DNA of 64,000 nucleotides from Actinomycetota bacterium. Lineage in GTDB: Bacteria; Actinomycetota; Actinomycetes; S36-B12; UBA10799. The translations under genes and the position numbers were made by a program. Shown one piece after another: positions 1-9,204 of this stretch. Location of the stretch: assembly GCA_020637055.1 (NCBI GenBank), contig JACJWR010000004.1, positions 226,841-290,840 of the forward strand, given 5' to 3'. Position 1 is the stretch's first letter, and every line of letters begins with the position of its first letter. The notes under the pieces were generated by a model. It worked only from the letters and a program-made list of their open reading frames with translations. It made no database searches and was not told the DNA's origin.

Positions 1-1
1 T

Positions 2-1006
2 CCCGCCCCGATGCTCAAGCAGTTCGTCACCGCCGGTCGGCTCGGACGCAAGTCCGGCCAGGGTTTCTACACCTATGCCGACCCTGGCTCGGCGGTGGTG
101 GTAGATGACGAACTGACCCCGGCCGATGACGCCGCCGCCGGCGGCTCGCTGCGAGAGATCTCGAAGGTGGGGGTGGTGGGCACCGGCACCATGGCCTCCG
201 GCATCGTCGAAGTGTTCGCCAAGGCTGGCTACGAGGTCATCTTCATCGCCCGCAGCGATGCCAAGGTCGGCGGTGTCAACGCTGCCGTCGCCAAGTCCCT
301 CAACCGGGCCGTCAGCAAGGGTCGGATGTCTGAGGAGGCCCGGGATGAGGTGCTGGGCAGGATCACCGGCGCGACCGAGCGGGAGGCGCTGGCCGAGGTG
401 GACATCGTGGTGGAGGCCATCGCCGAAGACCTCGGGATCAAGCTCGACCTGTTCCGCGACCTCGACCGGATCTGCAAGCCCGGCGCGATTCTGGCGACGA
501 CCACATCGTCGCTGCCGGTCATCGCCATGGCGGCGGTCACCGAGCGTCCCGAAGACGTCATCGGCATGCACTTCTTCAACCCGGCACCGATCATGAAACT
601 GGTCGAGGTGGTGACCACGATCGCGACCGCGGACGACGTCACCGCCACCGTGGTCGACCTCACCAAGAAGGTGCGCAAGCATCCGGTGTTGTGCGGGGAC
701 CGGGCCGGCTTCATCGTCAACGCCCTGCTGTTCCCCTACCTCAACGATGCGGTGCGGATGGTGGAGGCGCACTACGCCACCATCGATGCGGTGGACACCG
801 CGATGACGAAGGGCTGCTCGCTGCCGATGGGCCCGTTCGCACTCTTGGACGTGGTGGGCAACGATGTCTCGCTCGCCATCCAGGAGACCCTCTACCGAGA
901 GTTCCGGGAGCCGGGCTACGCACCGGCCCCGATGCTCAGGGAAATCGTCACGGCCGGCTACCTCGGGCGCAAGACCGGTCGCGGTTTCCGTTCGTACGCC
1001 CGCTGA
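2..1006 (+). CDS. 3-hydroxyacyl-CoA (3-hydroxybutyryl-CoA) dehydrogenase, duplicated type, 5' end outside window
   Basis: This is the C-terminal 334 residues of an NAD-dependent 3-hydroxyacyl-CoA dehydrogenase that begins left of the window. A Rossmann glycine motif (VGVVGTGTMASG) starts near residue 55 of the visible part, followed by the catalytic-region motifs TTTSSLP and GMHFFNPAPIMK. The visible N-terminus reads PAPMLKQFVTAGRLGRKSG, and almost the same string, PAPMLREIVTAGYLGRKTG, closes the protein. The first residues are therefore the tail of an earlier dehydrogenase copy, and the full protein is probably a tandem duplication of about 590 residues. The reading frame is open from base 2. 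Its likely role is interconversion of acetoacetyl-CoA and 3-hydroxybutyryl-CoA, which fits the ccr and thiolase genes nearby. The exact substrate is inferred. Confidence 0.88.
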   Translation, partial: PAPMLKQFVTAGRLGRKSGQGFYTYADPGSAVVVDDELTPADDAAAGGSLREISKVGVVGTGTMASGIVEVFAKAGYEVIFIARSDAKVGGVNAAVAKSLNRAVSKGRMSEEARDEVLGRITGATEREALAEVDIVVEAIAEDLGIKLDLFRDLDRICKPGAILATTTSSLPVIAMAAVTERPEDVIGMHFFNPAPIMKLVEVVTTIATADDVTATVVDLTKKVRKHPVLCGDRAGFIVNALLFPYLNDAVRMVEAHYATIDAVDTAMTKGCSLPMGPFALLDVVGNDVSLAIQETLYREFREPGYAPAPMLREIVTAGYLGRKTGRGFRSYAR

Positions 1007-1043
1007 CCTGACCTGACCACGGCGCCGCTGGCACACTCGAGTC

Positions 1044-1310
1044 ATGCCCCGACGCAACCGCCGGGAACGACCCCAGGAGTCACCGGTGCGCTTCGGCGCG
1101 AACCAGTGGACCGAGTCCGGACCACGTGGCGAATGGACGGTGCGCCAGATCCGTGGGAACGGCAAAGAGTACGTCTGCCCTGGCTGCAACCAAGTGATCG
1201 GCGGCTCCGCGTCGCACATCGTGGCCTGGCGGGAAGATTCCCTGCTCGCGTCCGAAGCGAGGCGACACTGGCATACCCCGTGTTGGCAGCGCAGCGCACA
1301 CACCCGATGA
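1044..1310 (+). CDS. small zinc-ribbon-like conserved protein
   Basis: This 88-residue protein has a basic N-terminus (MPRRNRRERP), then YVCPGCNQ and HWHTPCW. The pattern C-x2-C, then H-x3 and C, suggests one zinc site. Small proteins of this type occur widely in actinobacteria, often annotated vaguely as ATP/GTP-binding, with no established function. The start is ATG with no clear Shine-Dalgarno; a CACACT box lies six bases upstream, close to the leaderless pattern seen elsewhere in the window. The stop codon overlaps the ATG of the next gene (ATGA), so the two could be co-translated. Confidence 0.7.
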   Translation: MPRRNRRERPQESPVRFGANQWTESGPRGEWTVRQIRGNGKEYVCPGCNQVIGGSASHIVAWREDSLLASEARRHWHTPCWQRSAHTR

Positions 1311-2146
1311 GCCTGCCGCAGACTCGGGGTAGCCTCAAGGCTGTGCGCACCCCCACGGAGATCACCGCCAACAGCGTGCTCCCCGCGCGACGGGAACCGC
1401 TGACGCTGGTGACCGCGGACGGACTGCGGCTGGTGGGGGAACTCGCAGCTCCGGTCTCCGGGAAGCCGCGGGCCACGATCGTCTGCCTGCATCCGCTGCC
1501 CACCCACGGCGGAATGATGGATTCGCATGTATTCCGCAAGGCGGCGTGGCGGCTTCCGGCGCTGGCCGGGGTTGCCGTACTCAGATTCAACATGCGCGGG
1601 ACGGCCAGTGCCGACGGTCGCAGCGAAGGCGACTTCGACGAGGCCCGTGGGGAGGGTTTGGACCTTCGGGCCGCAGTGGACTGGGTCGAACGCGCCGGTT
1701 TGCCTGTCCCGTGGCTGGTCGGTTGGAGTTTCGGCACCGATGTGGTGCTCAGGCATGGGCTGATCGACGGACTGCCGGGGGCAATACTGCTCAGCCCGCC
1801 GCTGCGCTACTCGACCGAATTGGATCTTCGGGCCTGGGCGGACGACGGTCGAAGGGTCGTCGCGCTGGTCCCCGAATTGGATGATTTTCTGCCCCCGGAC
1901 GAGGCCGCCGAGAAGTTCCGTGCGGTGACCCAACTCGAACTCGTGCCCGGTCCAGGTGCCAAACATCTGTGGGTCGGCGAGCGGTGGGTGCGGTGGGTAC
2001 TCGACAGCATCGTGACTGTGGTGGCGCCTGAGGTCGGGGTACCGTTGCCGACGACATGGGAAGGACCGATGGTCCGGCACAACGATTTGCTAGCGCCTAG
2101 CGCTGGACCTGAGGGTGCTGAATCACCTTCAGGTGAACCTAAATAG
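1307..2146 (+). CDS. alpha/beta hydrolase
   Basis: This 279-residue serine-hydrolase-fold protein of unknown substrate shows the strand and oxyanion region ATIVCLHPLPTHGGMMDS, a nucleophile elbow GWSFGTD (Ser), an acid candidate in PELDDFLPPDE and a histidine candidate in GAKHLW. The layout resembles the small YsgA/Tex30-like branch of alpha/beta hydrolases, probably an intracellular esterase or thioesterase. The ATG at 1307 overlaps the stop of the zinc-ribbon gene; a leaderless GTG at 1343 is an equally good start and would give 267 residues. A 10-base gap precedes the start of the SDR gene. Confidence 0.75.
   Translation: MSLPQTRGSLKAVRTPTEITANSVLPARREPLTLVTADGLRLVGELAAPVSGKPRATIVCLHPLPTHGGMMDSHVFRKAAWRLPALAGVAVLRFNMRGTASADGRSEGDFDEARGEGLDLRAAVDWVERAGLPVPWLVGWSFGTDVVLRHGLIDGLPGAILLSPPLRYSTELDLRAWADDGRRVVALVPELDDFLPPDEAAEKFRAVTQLELVPGPGAKHLWVGERWVRWVLDSIVTVVAPEVGVPLPTTWEGPMVRHNDLLAPSAGPEGAESPSGEPK
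1330..1335 (+). promoter_or_regulatory. candidate leaderless -10 box (TAGCCT)
   Basis: TAGCCT lies exactly seven bases before an in-frame GTG at 1343 of the following hydrolase gene. This matches the TANNNT-N6-8-start arrangement seen at many genes here. It supports 1343 as an alternative start, eight to nine residues before the first hydrolase beta strand. Confidence 0.45.
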
Positions 2147-2156
2147 GAGGTTTACA

Positions 2157-2915
2157 GTGGGAGATCGACTCGCAGGCAGGCGGGCGTTGGTGACTGGGGC
2201 GTCGCGCGGGATCGGTCGTGCGATCGCACTCGCCTTCGCAGCCGAAGGAGCTCACGTCGTGGCCTTGGCGCGCAATGGCGAGTTGCTGACCGAATTGGTG
2301 GCAGACATCGACGGCCAGGGCGGTAGCGCGAGTTTCGTGGTGTGTGATGTCACCGATCCGGAGGCCGTCGGAGCGGCCACGGCTGCCATCGTCGCCGAAG
2401 GGCCGATCGATGTGCTGGTGAACAACGCCGGCGGCAATTCGTTCTCGGCTCCAGTGGTGATGATGCGTCCGACCGGCTGGACCAAGACCCAAACCCTGAA
2501 TGTCGACTCGACGTTCTGGATGCTGCAGGGAGTGCTCCCGTCGATGGTCGCCGCAGGAGGCGGATCCGTGATCAACGTGTCGTCGGTCGCCGGGCTCGCC
2601 GGGGCGCCGCTGATGGCCCACTACGGGGCGGCCAAGGCAGCAATCTTGTCGCTCACGCGCAGTGCCGCCTTGGAGGTCGCCGCTTCGGGTGTCCGGGTGA
2701 ATGCCCTCGTGCCGGGCTGGGTCGAGACCGATCTGACCGACTTCCTGCGTCACGATTCGAACGTGGAGTCCAGCCTGCTCGACCGGGTGCCGATGCAACG
2801 CTGGGGAACGCCTGAGGAGATCGCCGCGGCCGCGGTGTTCCTGGCTGGCGACGAGTCCTCCTTCATGACCGGCCAGACCCTCGTGGTCGACGGCGGGCTC
2901 TCGGTGATGCCGTAG
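2157..2915 (+). CDS. SDR-family oxidoreductase (FabG-like)
   Basis: A 252-residue short-chain dehydrogenase/reductase. It has the cofactor motif TGASRGIG near residue 12, NNAGG in the middle, a catalytic Ser-Tyr-Lys set in INVSSVAG and HYGAAKAA, and the C-terminal TGQTLVVDGG typical of FabG-like enzymes. The GTG start at 2157 is chosen because AGGAGG lies six bases upstream, one of the best ribosome sites in the window. The gene overlaps the next hydrolase by one base (TAGTG), so they form a translational pair. It probably reduces a 3-oxoacyl or related carbonyl with NAD(P)H; the substrate cannot be read from the sequence. Confidence 0.85.
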   Translation: MGDRLAGRRALVTGASRGIGRAIALAFAAEGAHVVALARNGELLTELVADIDGQGGSASFVVCDVTDPEAVGAATAAIVAEGPIDVLVNNAGGNSFSAPVVMMRPTGWTKTQTLNVDSTFWMLQGVLPSMVAAGGGSVINVSSVAGLAGAPLMAHYGAAKAAILSLTRSAALEVAASGVRVNALVPGWVETDLTDFLRHDSNVESSLLDRVPMQRWGTPEEIAAAAVFLAGDESSFMTGQTLVVDGGLSVMP

Positions 2916-3652
2916 TGGCTGTCATCACGTTGTTGCACGCGTTCCCCCTCGGCCCGGCGATGTTCGAGGCGCAGCGCAAGGCCTTGGTGGCGGCCGGCCA
3001 CGAGGTGGTGGTGCCCGATCTGCTGTCACCCGAGCGCAACTATCCCGCGGATCCGGATCTTGCGGCGATGGCCAGATACGTGCTGAAACTGATGTCCGAC
3101 GCGGGTCATCGGCAGTTCGCCATCGCCGGGCTCTCGATGGGTGGCTATGTGGCCATGGCGGTGCTGCGCAACGCCATGACCCGGGTGACGGGCCTGGCGC
3201 TGCTCGACACCCGCGCGTCGGCGGACTCGGACGCGGCGGCCAGGAACCGCTACGCCTACGCCGACCGAGTCGAAGCCGAGGGTATGGGCTGGGTGCCCGA
3301 GGCCGCCCTGGACTCCCTGCTCGGCGAGACGACCCGGGAATCGCGCACCGTCATCGTTGACCGAGTGCGCGGTTGGATCGAGACTGCGGATCCGGGAATG
3401 GTCGCCTGGGCCCAACGGGCGATGGCCGAGCGGCCGGACTCGCTGGCCGAATTGCAGGTGTTCCGTCAACCTTCGCTGGTGCTCGTGGGCCAGGAGGACA
3501 CCCTCACCCCGCTGCCGGATTCGCTGGCCATGGCAGAGGCCCTCGGTGGCGCCCCGCTGACCCAGATCAGTCGGGCCGGTCACCTGTCCGCCGTGGAGAG
3601 TCCGAACAAGGTTTCGGAGATGCTGACAACCTGGGCCGACCGCCTCGATTGA
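2915..3652 (+). CDS. alpha/beta fold hydrolase
   Basis: A 245-residue hydrolase. LLHAFPLG supplies the oxyanion region, GLSMGGY holds the nucleophilic Ser, GQEDTLTP the Asp and AGHLSAVE the His, so the triad appears complete. It starts with GTG on the last base of the upstream SDR stop codon, suggesting coupling in one short operon. The family includes esterases, lactonases and C-C hydrolases. Nothing in the sequence fixes the substrate. Confidence 0.8.
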   Translation: MAVITLLHAFPLGPAMFEAQRKALVAAGHEVVVPDLLSPERNYPADPDLAAMARYVLKLMSDAGHRQFAIAGLSMGGYVAMAVLRNAMTRVTGLALLDTRASADSDAAARNRYAYADRVEAEGMGWVPEAALDSLLGETTRESRTVIVDRVRGWIETADPGMVAWAQRAMAERPDSLAELQVFRQPSLVLVGQEDTLTPLPDSLAMAEALGGAPLTQISRAGHLSAVESPNKVSEMLTTWADRLD

Positions 3653-3757
3653 CCCTTCTCGGGGGTGTTTCCGGGCGGCTCCGGTGAGCCCGGAGTTGCC
3701 GCCGAATTGCGGTTGGATCGGTGCGAGTCGCGATCCCCAAGTCGACCTCGGTAGGCC

Positions 3758-3763
3758 TAGAGT
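3758..3763 (+). promoter_or_regulatory. candidate -10 box (TAGAGT) for the acyltransferase gene
   Basis: TAGAGT lies 26 bases before the ATG at 3789, leaving room for a short 5' leader that carries the GGAGG ribosome site. No clear -35 was identified. Confidence 0.35.
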
Positions 3764-3788
3764 GGCCGCAGTTGATGGAGGTTCGGCG

Positions 3789-5732
3789 ATGGCGTCTACA
3801 GCGGTGCCCGAGGTGCACACGCATGCCTCGGCACCGACGAGTCTCCCTACCGACTCGCCCACCCCGGGCCGCGCCGGCGTCCGGGTCCGCACCGGCCGCC
3901 ACCTGCAGCGACCCGCCCCGCCGATGGGATACGTGCCCGGCCTCGACGGTATCCGCGCACTGGCCGTGTTGGGCGTGCTGGTGTTCCATGGCAGCGACTC
4001 GTGGTTGCCCGGTGGCTTCCTCGGGGTGGACGTCTTCTTCGTGCTGTCCGGATTCTTGATCTCGACCATCCTGCTCGAGCAGTTGAGTTCACGGGGTTGG
4101 ATCGATTTCCGCGTCTTCTACCTGCACCGGGCCCGCCGCCTGCTGCCCGCGTTGCTGGCCATGCTGGCCATGTCCGCGGTGCTCATCGCGGTCTTCGCCC
4201 ACGACGCCGCGGCCCAGTTCCGTCGCACGGTCCTACCTTCACTGCTCTACGTCGCCAACTGGGCGTTCATCAACGACGACCTGTCGTATTTCGAGGCCAT
4301 CGGTCGCCCTCCGGTGCTGCAGCACCTGTGGTCGCTGGCCATCGAGGAACAGTTCTACCTGCTGTGGCCGCTGGTGCTGCTGCTCATCTACAAACGCCGT
4401 GGTCGGCTTGGTGTGGGTCGGGTGGCCTTCGGAGTTGCGGTCGTCTCCACGTTGCTGATGGCGCTGCTCTCGGTGCTGTGGAACGTCCCCGGGCAGTCCG
4501 ATGCCAGTCGGCTGTACTTCGGCACCGACACGCACGCCATGAGTCTGCTCGTCGGTGCTGCCCTCGCGGCTGTGTATCGGCCGGGGGCCATGCCCCGGTC
4601 ATTGCCGCTGCTCCGGCGCCTGGCCCTCACCGGCGTCGGGGTGCTGGCGCTCGGCCTGGTCATCCTCGCGTATTTCCAGGTGTCCGAGCAGGGAACCTGG
4701 CTCTACCGAGGGGGTTTCCTGGTATTCGCCTTCGCGACCGCCGCGTTGATCACAGTGGTCGCCCACCCGGCGGCGCTGCTCGGACCCGTCATGGCGTGGG
4801 CGCCGTTGCGCTACCTCGGCACCCGCTCGTACGGGCTCTACCTCTACCACTGGCCCATCTTCGTGGTGCTTCGCCCCGAGATCGACGTTCCCATGGGCGC
4901 TTTCGGGACCTTCCTGCTTCGGATGGGCCTCACCATGGCCGTCGCCGAAGTCTCCTACCGGTACCTGGAGATGCCGATCCGGCGCGGCACCGCCTGGCCG
5001 GCGCTCAAGCAGTGGTTCGCCGACGCGCCCGCCCGCCGGATCGTCGCCGTCGTGGGAACAACAGCGGCCGCCACCGCCGCAGTCGCGTTCGTGATCGCCA
5101 ACGCTGAGGCCCCCACCGCGAAGGAATACCTCGGCGGCGTGACCGAAGTCAACGCAGCACCCTTGGCACCGAAGCCGGCCGCCGAGCCGGCGGCGGCTGC
5201 GCCGGAGGAGGCGCCGGCAGTTGAGGAGCCCACGCCGACAGTCGCACCGGAGCCCATCACGCCGGCCACACCAATGACCGTCGTCGGAGATTCCCTGGCG
5301 GTGGGTGCCGCCGAGAGTTTGACCGCGCTGATGCCCGCCACAACCGTCGACGCGGCCGTGAGTCGGCAACCGGAAGAGGTTCTCGCCCGGATCTCCGAAC
5401 GGCAGGCGGCGGGCCTGCTCGATCCGGTGGTGGTGATCCAGACGGGCACCAACGGCCGGGTCGACAACGATCAACTCTCGGCCCTGCTGGCATCGCTGTC
5501 GGATCGCCAACGCGTGGTGCTGGTGACCTCGGCCGGGCCGCACTCCTGGCAGCCGCAGTCAAACGAGGTCATGCAGCAGGTGGCTGCGGGCCATCCGAAT
5601 GTCCGGATCGCCGACTTCGCCGCCGCCGCGGCGGGTCACCCGGAGTACTTCATCGAAGACGGAGTCCACCTGACGCCCACCGGTCTGGATGTGTACACCG
5701 CGCTCATCACCGCGACCGTCCAGGCGCCCTGA
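3789..5732 (+). CDS. OafA/YrhL-type membrane acyltransferase with C-terminal SGNH domain
   Basis: A 647-residue acyltransferase-3 protein. After a Pro/Thr-rich N-terminus of about 45 residues, GLDGIRALAVLGVLVFHG and GGFLGVDVFFVLSGFLI mark the acyltransferase-3 motif, followed by about ten hydrophobic segments up to residue ~440. A Pro/Ala/Glu-rich linker then leads to an SGNH domain: VVGDSLAVGA (Ser), QTGTNGR (Asn) and EDGVHLTPTG (Asp/His). Such proteins O-acylate cell-surface polysaccharides or peptidoglycan outside the membrane. The ATG at 3789 is chosen over an upstream GTG because GGAGG lies seven bases before it and the extra residues look non-coding. The acceptor is unknown. Confidence 0.88.
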   Translation: MASTAVPEVHTHASAPTSLPTDSPTPGRAGVRVRTGRHLQRPAPPMGYVPGLDGIRALAVLGVLVFHGSDSWLPGGFLGVDVFFVLSGFLISTILLEQLSSRGWIDFRVFYLHRARRLLPALLAMLAMSAVLIAVFAHDAAAQFRRTVLPSLLYVANWAFINDDLSYFEAIGRPPVLQHLWSLAIEEQFYLLWPLVLLLIYKRRGRLGVGRVAFGVAVVSTLLMALLSVLWNVPGQSDASRLYFGTDTHAMSLLVGAALAAVYRPGAMPRSLPLLRRLALTGVGVLALGLVILAYFQVSEQGTWLYRGGFLVFAFATAALITVVAHPAALLGPVMAWAPLRYLGTRSYGLYLYHWPIFVVLRPEIDVPMGAFGTFLLRMGLTMAVAEVSYRYLEMPIRRGTAWPALKQWFADAPARRIVAVVGTTAAATAAVAFVIANAEAPTAKEYLGGVTEVNAAPLAPKPAAEPAAAAPEEAPAVEEPTPTVAPEPITPATPMTVVGDSLAVGAAESLTALMPATTVDAAVSRQPEEVLARISERQAAGLLDPVVVIQTGTNGRVDNDQLSALLASLSDRQRVVLVTSAGPHSWQPQSNEVMQQVAAGHPNVRIADFAAAAAGHPEYFIEDGVHLTPTGLDVYTALITATVQAP

Positions 5733-5774
5733 TGGTGGCCGGAGGCTGCGGCCGAAGGTCGCCGAGGTAGTCCC

Positions 5775-7649
5775 GTGGCGCATCTGCTCGGCGCCGAGGA
5801 GCTGCACTTGGAGTTCCCGACCCGGATCGTCTTCGACTCCGTGTCCCTCGGGATAGATGAGGGGGATCGCATCGGCATCGTCGGGCGCAACGGCGACGGC
5901 AAGTCCTCCCTGTTGGGAATGTTGTCCGGCCGCGTGACACCCGACACCGGTCGGGTGACCAGGCGCAGCGGGGTGCGCATGGGGGTGCTGGAGCAGGCGG
6001 ACACGCTCGATGCTGATGCCACAGTCGGTGAAGTGGTGGTCGGTGATCGGGCCGAGCATGAGTGGGCCGGCGATGCCCGGATCCGCGACGTCATCGCCGG
6101 GTTGGTGCCGGATCTGCCATGGGATGCCGAGATTTCGACGCTCTCCGGGGGTCAACGCCGTCGGGTGGCCCTGGCCGCGCTACTCGTCGGCGATTGGGAC
6201 ATCCTCGCGTTGGACGAACCCACGAACCACCTCGACCTGGAAGGGGTCGCCTGGCTCGCCGATCATCTCAAGCGGCGATGGGCGAAGAATGCCGGCGGCC
6301 TGCTGCTCATCACCCACGATCGTTGGCTGCTCGACGAGGTCTCGACCAGCACCTGGGAGGTGCACGACCGGATCGTCGAACCGTTCGAGGGTGGCTATGC
6401 CGCCTACGTGTTGCAGCGGGTGGAACGGGACCGCAGGGCGGCTGTCAGCGCGGCGAGGCGGGCGAATCTGATGCGCAAAGAACTCGCCTGGCTGCGGCGG
6501 GGACCACCGGCCCGCACCTCCAAGCCCAAGTTCAGGATCGAAGCAGCCAACCAGTTGATCGCCGACGTCCCGCCCCCTCGGGACCAGGTCCAACTGTCCC
6601 GGCTGGCCGTGGCGCGGCTGGGCAAGCAGGTCATCGACCTGCTCGATGTGTCAGTGTCCTTCGGCGAGCGTGAGGTGCTGCGGGAGGTGGACTGGCGGAT
6701 CGCGCCCGGCGAGCGCACCGCAATCATGGGTGCCAACGGTGCGGGCAAGTCCACCCTGCTGGGGTTGATCGCCGGCACCGTCGAACCGAGCAGCGGCCGG
6801 GTGAAGCGCGGCAAGACCGTCCGGGTGGGGGTGCTCGACCAGCAGTTCCGCGAACTCGTCGACATCGCCGACGAACGGGTCCGTGACGTGCTCGCCAGGG
6901 CCAAGTCCAGCTACGTGGTGGACGGCCGGGAACTGACCCCGGCCCAGTTGCTGGAACGGCTGGGTTTCTCGAATGCCCATCTCAGCGCGAGGGTGGGGGA
7001 ACTCTCCGGTGGGCAGAAGCGGCGCCTGCAGTTGCTGCTGGTGCTGCTGTCGGAGCCGAACCTGATCGTCCTCGACGAACCCTCCAACGACGTCGACACA
7101 GACATGCTCGCGGCGATGGAGGACCTGCTTGACACCTGGCCGGGAACGCTGATCGTGGTCTCCCACGATCGCTACCTCTGCGAGCGTGTCACCGATCAGC
7201 AGTACGCCGTCATCGACGGTCGACTCCGGCACCTGCCGGGAGGAGTGGCGGAGTACTTGAGCCTGCGGCAGGGCCAACCGTCTCGACCGGCATCGGCGCG
7301 GGATCGGGTGGCTCGGGATGTGGATGCGCCCGCAGTTCCGGGTGGGCCCGGCGAGAGTAGGGGCTCGGGGGGAGGGGATGCGGGACGGAAGGGTGCGGCT
7401 GACGCTGACCCCGCGCCCTCGGATCTCACCGGATCTCAACGACGGGCGATCCAGAAAGAGGCCGCGTCGATTGAGCGGCGTCTCGACAAGTTCGCGGCCG
7501 AGGTGGCGGACCTGCATCGCCGCATGGCCGTTCACGATCAGACCGACTACGAGGAGTTGCGACGACTCGGCGAACGGCTCCGGGCCGTCGAGAGCGAGAC
7601 CGCCGACCTGGAGGAACGTTGGCTGGAACTGTCCGAACTGATCGACTGA
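5775..7649 (+). CDS. ABC-F family ATPase (Uup-like)
   Basis: A 624-residue soluble protein with two ABC domains and no membrane segments. Domain 1 has Walker A GRNGDGKSS, signature LSGGQRRR and DEPTNHLD; domain 2 has GANGAGKST, LSGGQKRR and DEPSNDVD. A linker of about 80 residues joins them. The C-terminus, after a Gly/Pro-rich stretch, is a predicted coiled coil (about residues 560-624) as in Uup. ABC-F proteins act on ribosomes or, for Uup, also on branched DNA. The start is GTG with GAGGT seven bases upstream. The gene faces ccr and the two share a strong terminator hairpin. Confidence 0.88.
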   Translation: MAHLLGAEELHLEFPTRIVFDSVSLGIDEGDRIGIVGRNGDGKSSLLGMLSGRVTPDTGRVTRRSGVRMGVLEQADTLDADATVGEVVVGDRAEHEWAGDARIRDVIAGLVPDLPWDAEISTLSGGQRRRVALAALLVGDWDILALDEPTNHLDLEGVAWLADHLKRRWAKNAGGLLLITHDRWLLDEVSTSTWEVHDRIVEPFEGGYAAYVLQRVERDRRAAVSAARRANLMRKELAWLRRGPPARTSKPKFRIEAANQLIADVPPPRDQVQLSRLAVARLGKQVIDLLDVSVSFGEREVLREVDWRIAPGERTAIMGANGAGKSTLLGLIAGTVEPSSGRVKRGKTVRVGVLDQQFRELVDIADERVRDVLARAKSSYVVDGRELTPAQLLERLGFSNAHLSARVGELSGGQKRRLQLLLVLLSEPNLIVLDEPSNDVDTDMLAAMEDLLDTWPGTLIVVSHDRYLCERVTDQQYAVIDGRLRHLPGGVAEYLSLRQGQPSRPASARDRVARDVDAPAVPGGPGESRGSGGGDAGRKGAADADPAPSDLTGSQRRAIQKEAASIERRLDKFAAEVADLHRRMAVHDQTDYEELRRLGERLRAVESETADLEERWLELSELID

Positions 7650-7662
7650 GCCGAGCACCCAT

Positions 7663-7711
7663 CGCGGCGGGCGGAATGGACCGGGAAACTCAGTCGATTC
7701 CGCCCGCCGCG
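7663..7711. terminator. bidirectional intrinsic terminator between uup-like gene and ccr
   Basis: A perfect 15-bp inverted repeat (arms 7663-7677 and 7697-7711, CGCGGCGGGCGGAAT on the left) with a 19-nt loop lies 13 bases after one stop codon and 37 bases after the opposing one. A GGTTTTG run follows on the + strand. It is well placed to terminate both convergent transcripts. Confidence 0.8.
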
Positions 7712-7748
7712 GTTGGTTTTGCCGACGCCAGCCGCCGGCGGGCGGGTG

Positions 7749-9086
7749 CTAGGCGTCGCGGAAACGGTTGATCTCGTCGATGTGCTTGGCGCGCAACTCC
7801 TCGTCACGCACACCGAGTCCTTCTTCGGGAGCCAGCGCCAACACGCCGACCTTGCCTTGGTGCAGGTTCCGGTGCACGTCGTAGGCCGCCTGGCCGGTGT
7901 CCGCGAGTGAGTAGACCTTCGACAGGGTCGGGTGGATCATGCCCTTCTCGATCAGCCGGTTGGCCTCGTACGCTTCGCGGTAGTTGGCGAAGTGCGAACC
8001 GATGATGCGCTTGAGGTTCATCCACAGGTAGCGGTTGTCGTACTCGTGCATGTATCCGGACGTCGACGCGCAGGTGACGATCTTGCCGCCCTTGCGGGTC
8101 ACGAACACGGAAGCGCCGAAGGTCTCCCGGCCCGGGTGCTCGAACACGATGTCGATGTCTTCGCCGCCGGTGAGTTCGCGGATGTCCTTGCCGAATCGAC
8201 GCCATTCGCGCGGGTCCTGGACACCTTCGTCGGTCCAGAACTTGTAGTCCTTCTCGCGCCGGTCGATGATCAGTTCCGCTCCCATGGAGCGCACGATCTC
8301 GGCCTTCTCCGGGCTCGAGACCACGCACACCGGGATGGCGCCGCCGTTGAGGGCGTACTGGGTGGCGAACGCACCCAAACCGCCGGAGGCGCCCCAGATG
8401 AGCACCACGTCGCCCTGCTTCATGTTGCCGCCGTTTTCGCTGACGAGCTGCCGGTAGGCCGTTGAGTTGACCAGCCCGGGGCTCGCTGCTTCTTCCCAGG
8501 ACAGGTGCTTGGGCTTGGGCATCAGTTGGTTGCTCTTGACGATGGCCAGTTCGGCCAGGCCGCCGAAGTTGGTCTCGAAGCCCCAGATCCGCTGCTCGGG
8601 ATCCATCATGGTGTCGTTGTGACCGGCGGGTGATTCCAGCTCCACCGACAGACAGTGGGCCACCACCTCATCACCGGGTTTCCAGGCGTTGACCCCCGGT
8701 CCGGTGCGCAGCACGACGCCGGCCAGGTCGGACCCCAGCACGTGGTAGGGGAGGTCGTGGCGCTTGGCCTCCTTGTGGGTGCGGCCGTAGCGCTCCAGGA
8801 AACCGAAGGTGCTCACCGGCTCGAAGATCGACGACCAGACGGTGTTGTAGTTGATGGCGCTCGCCATGACCGCGACCAGCGCCTCACCGGCGGCGAGTTC
8901 CGGCACCGGCACCTCGTCGAGGTGCAGCGACTTGCGCGGATCCTTGTCCCGGGAGGGCACGTCGGCGAACATCTCCTGCTCGTCCTTGTGGATCGTGACG
9001 CCCCGGTAGGTCTCGGGGATTTCGATCGTGGCGAACTCCTCGGCCGGGGTATCCCCGGCCATGATCGCGTCGCGGATATGGTCCAT
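7749..9086 (-). CDS. ccrA: crotonyl-CoA carboxylase/reductase
   Basis: A 445-residue MDR-superfamily enzyme that reductively carboxylates crotonyl-CoA with NADPH and CO2 to ethylmalonyl-CoA. Hallmarks are the N-terminal IPETYRGVTIHKDE, the CO2-site region ASAINYNTVW and WGFETNFGGLAE (Asn, Phe, Glu), the cofactor motif WGASGGLGAFATQYA and GSHFANYREA with the CO2-site His. Length and motifs match characterised Ccr enzymes. The ATG at 9086 has GAGGAGG five to six bases upstream. It lies 118 bp downstream of the epimerase gene on the same strand and is probably co-transcribed. Product routes include the ethylmalonyl-CoA pathway or extender units; the dedicated ethylmalonyl-CoA mutase is not in the window. 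Confidence 0.95.
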   Translation of the reverse strand: MDHIRDAIMAGDTPAEEFATIEIPETYRGVTIHKDEQEMFADVPSRDKDPRKSLHLDEVPVPELAAGEALVAVMASAINYNTVWSSIFEPVSTFGFLERYGRTHKEAKRHDLPYHVLGSDLAGVVLRTGPGVNAWKPGDEVVAHCLSVELESPAGHNDTMMDPEQRIWGFETNFGGLAELAIVKSNQLMPKPKHLSWEEAASPGLVNSTAYRQLVSENGGNMKQGDVVLIWGASGGLGAFATQYALNGGAIPVCVVSSPEKAEIVRSMGAELIIDRREKDYKFWTDEGVQDPREWRRFGKDIRELTGGEDIDIVFEHPGRETFGASVFVTRKGGKIVTCASTSGYMHEYDNRYLWMNLKRIIGSHFANYREAYEANRLIEKGMIHPTLSKVYSLADTGQAAYDVHRNLHQGKVGVLALAPEEGLGVRDEELRAKHIDEINRFRDA

Positions 9087-9204
9087 TACTGCCTCCTCGC
9101 AGTGATGCGGTGGTGCTGGTTGTCAGATGCCGAGCGGTTGCCGGGCCGATTCATGGTCGAACCCGGACAATAGGTGAAATGTACTTCATGTGTTTGCGGT
9201 CGAT

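Noticed and set aside
9087..9204. Partial palindrome TGAAATGTACTTCA between the epimerase and ccr genes as an operator
   Set aside because: Only the outer four bases of each arm match and no known regulator motif was recognised.
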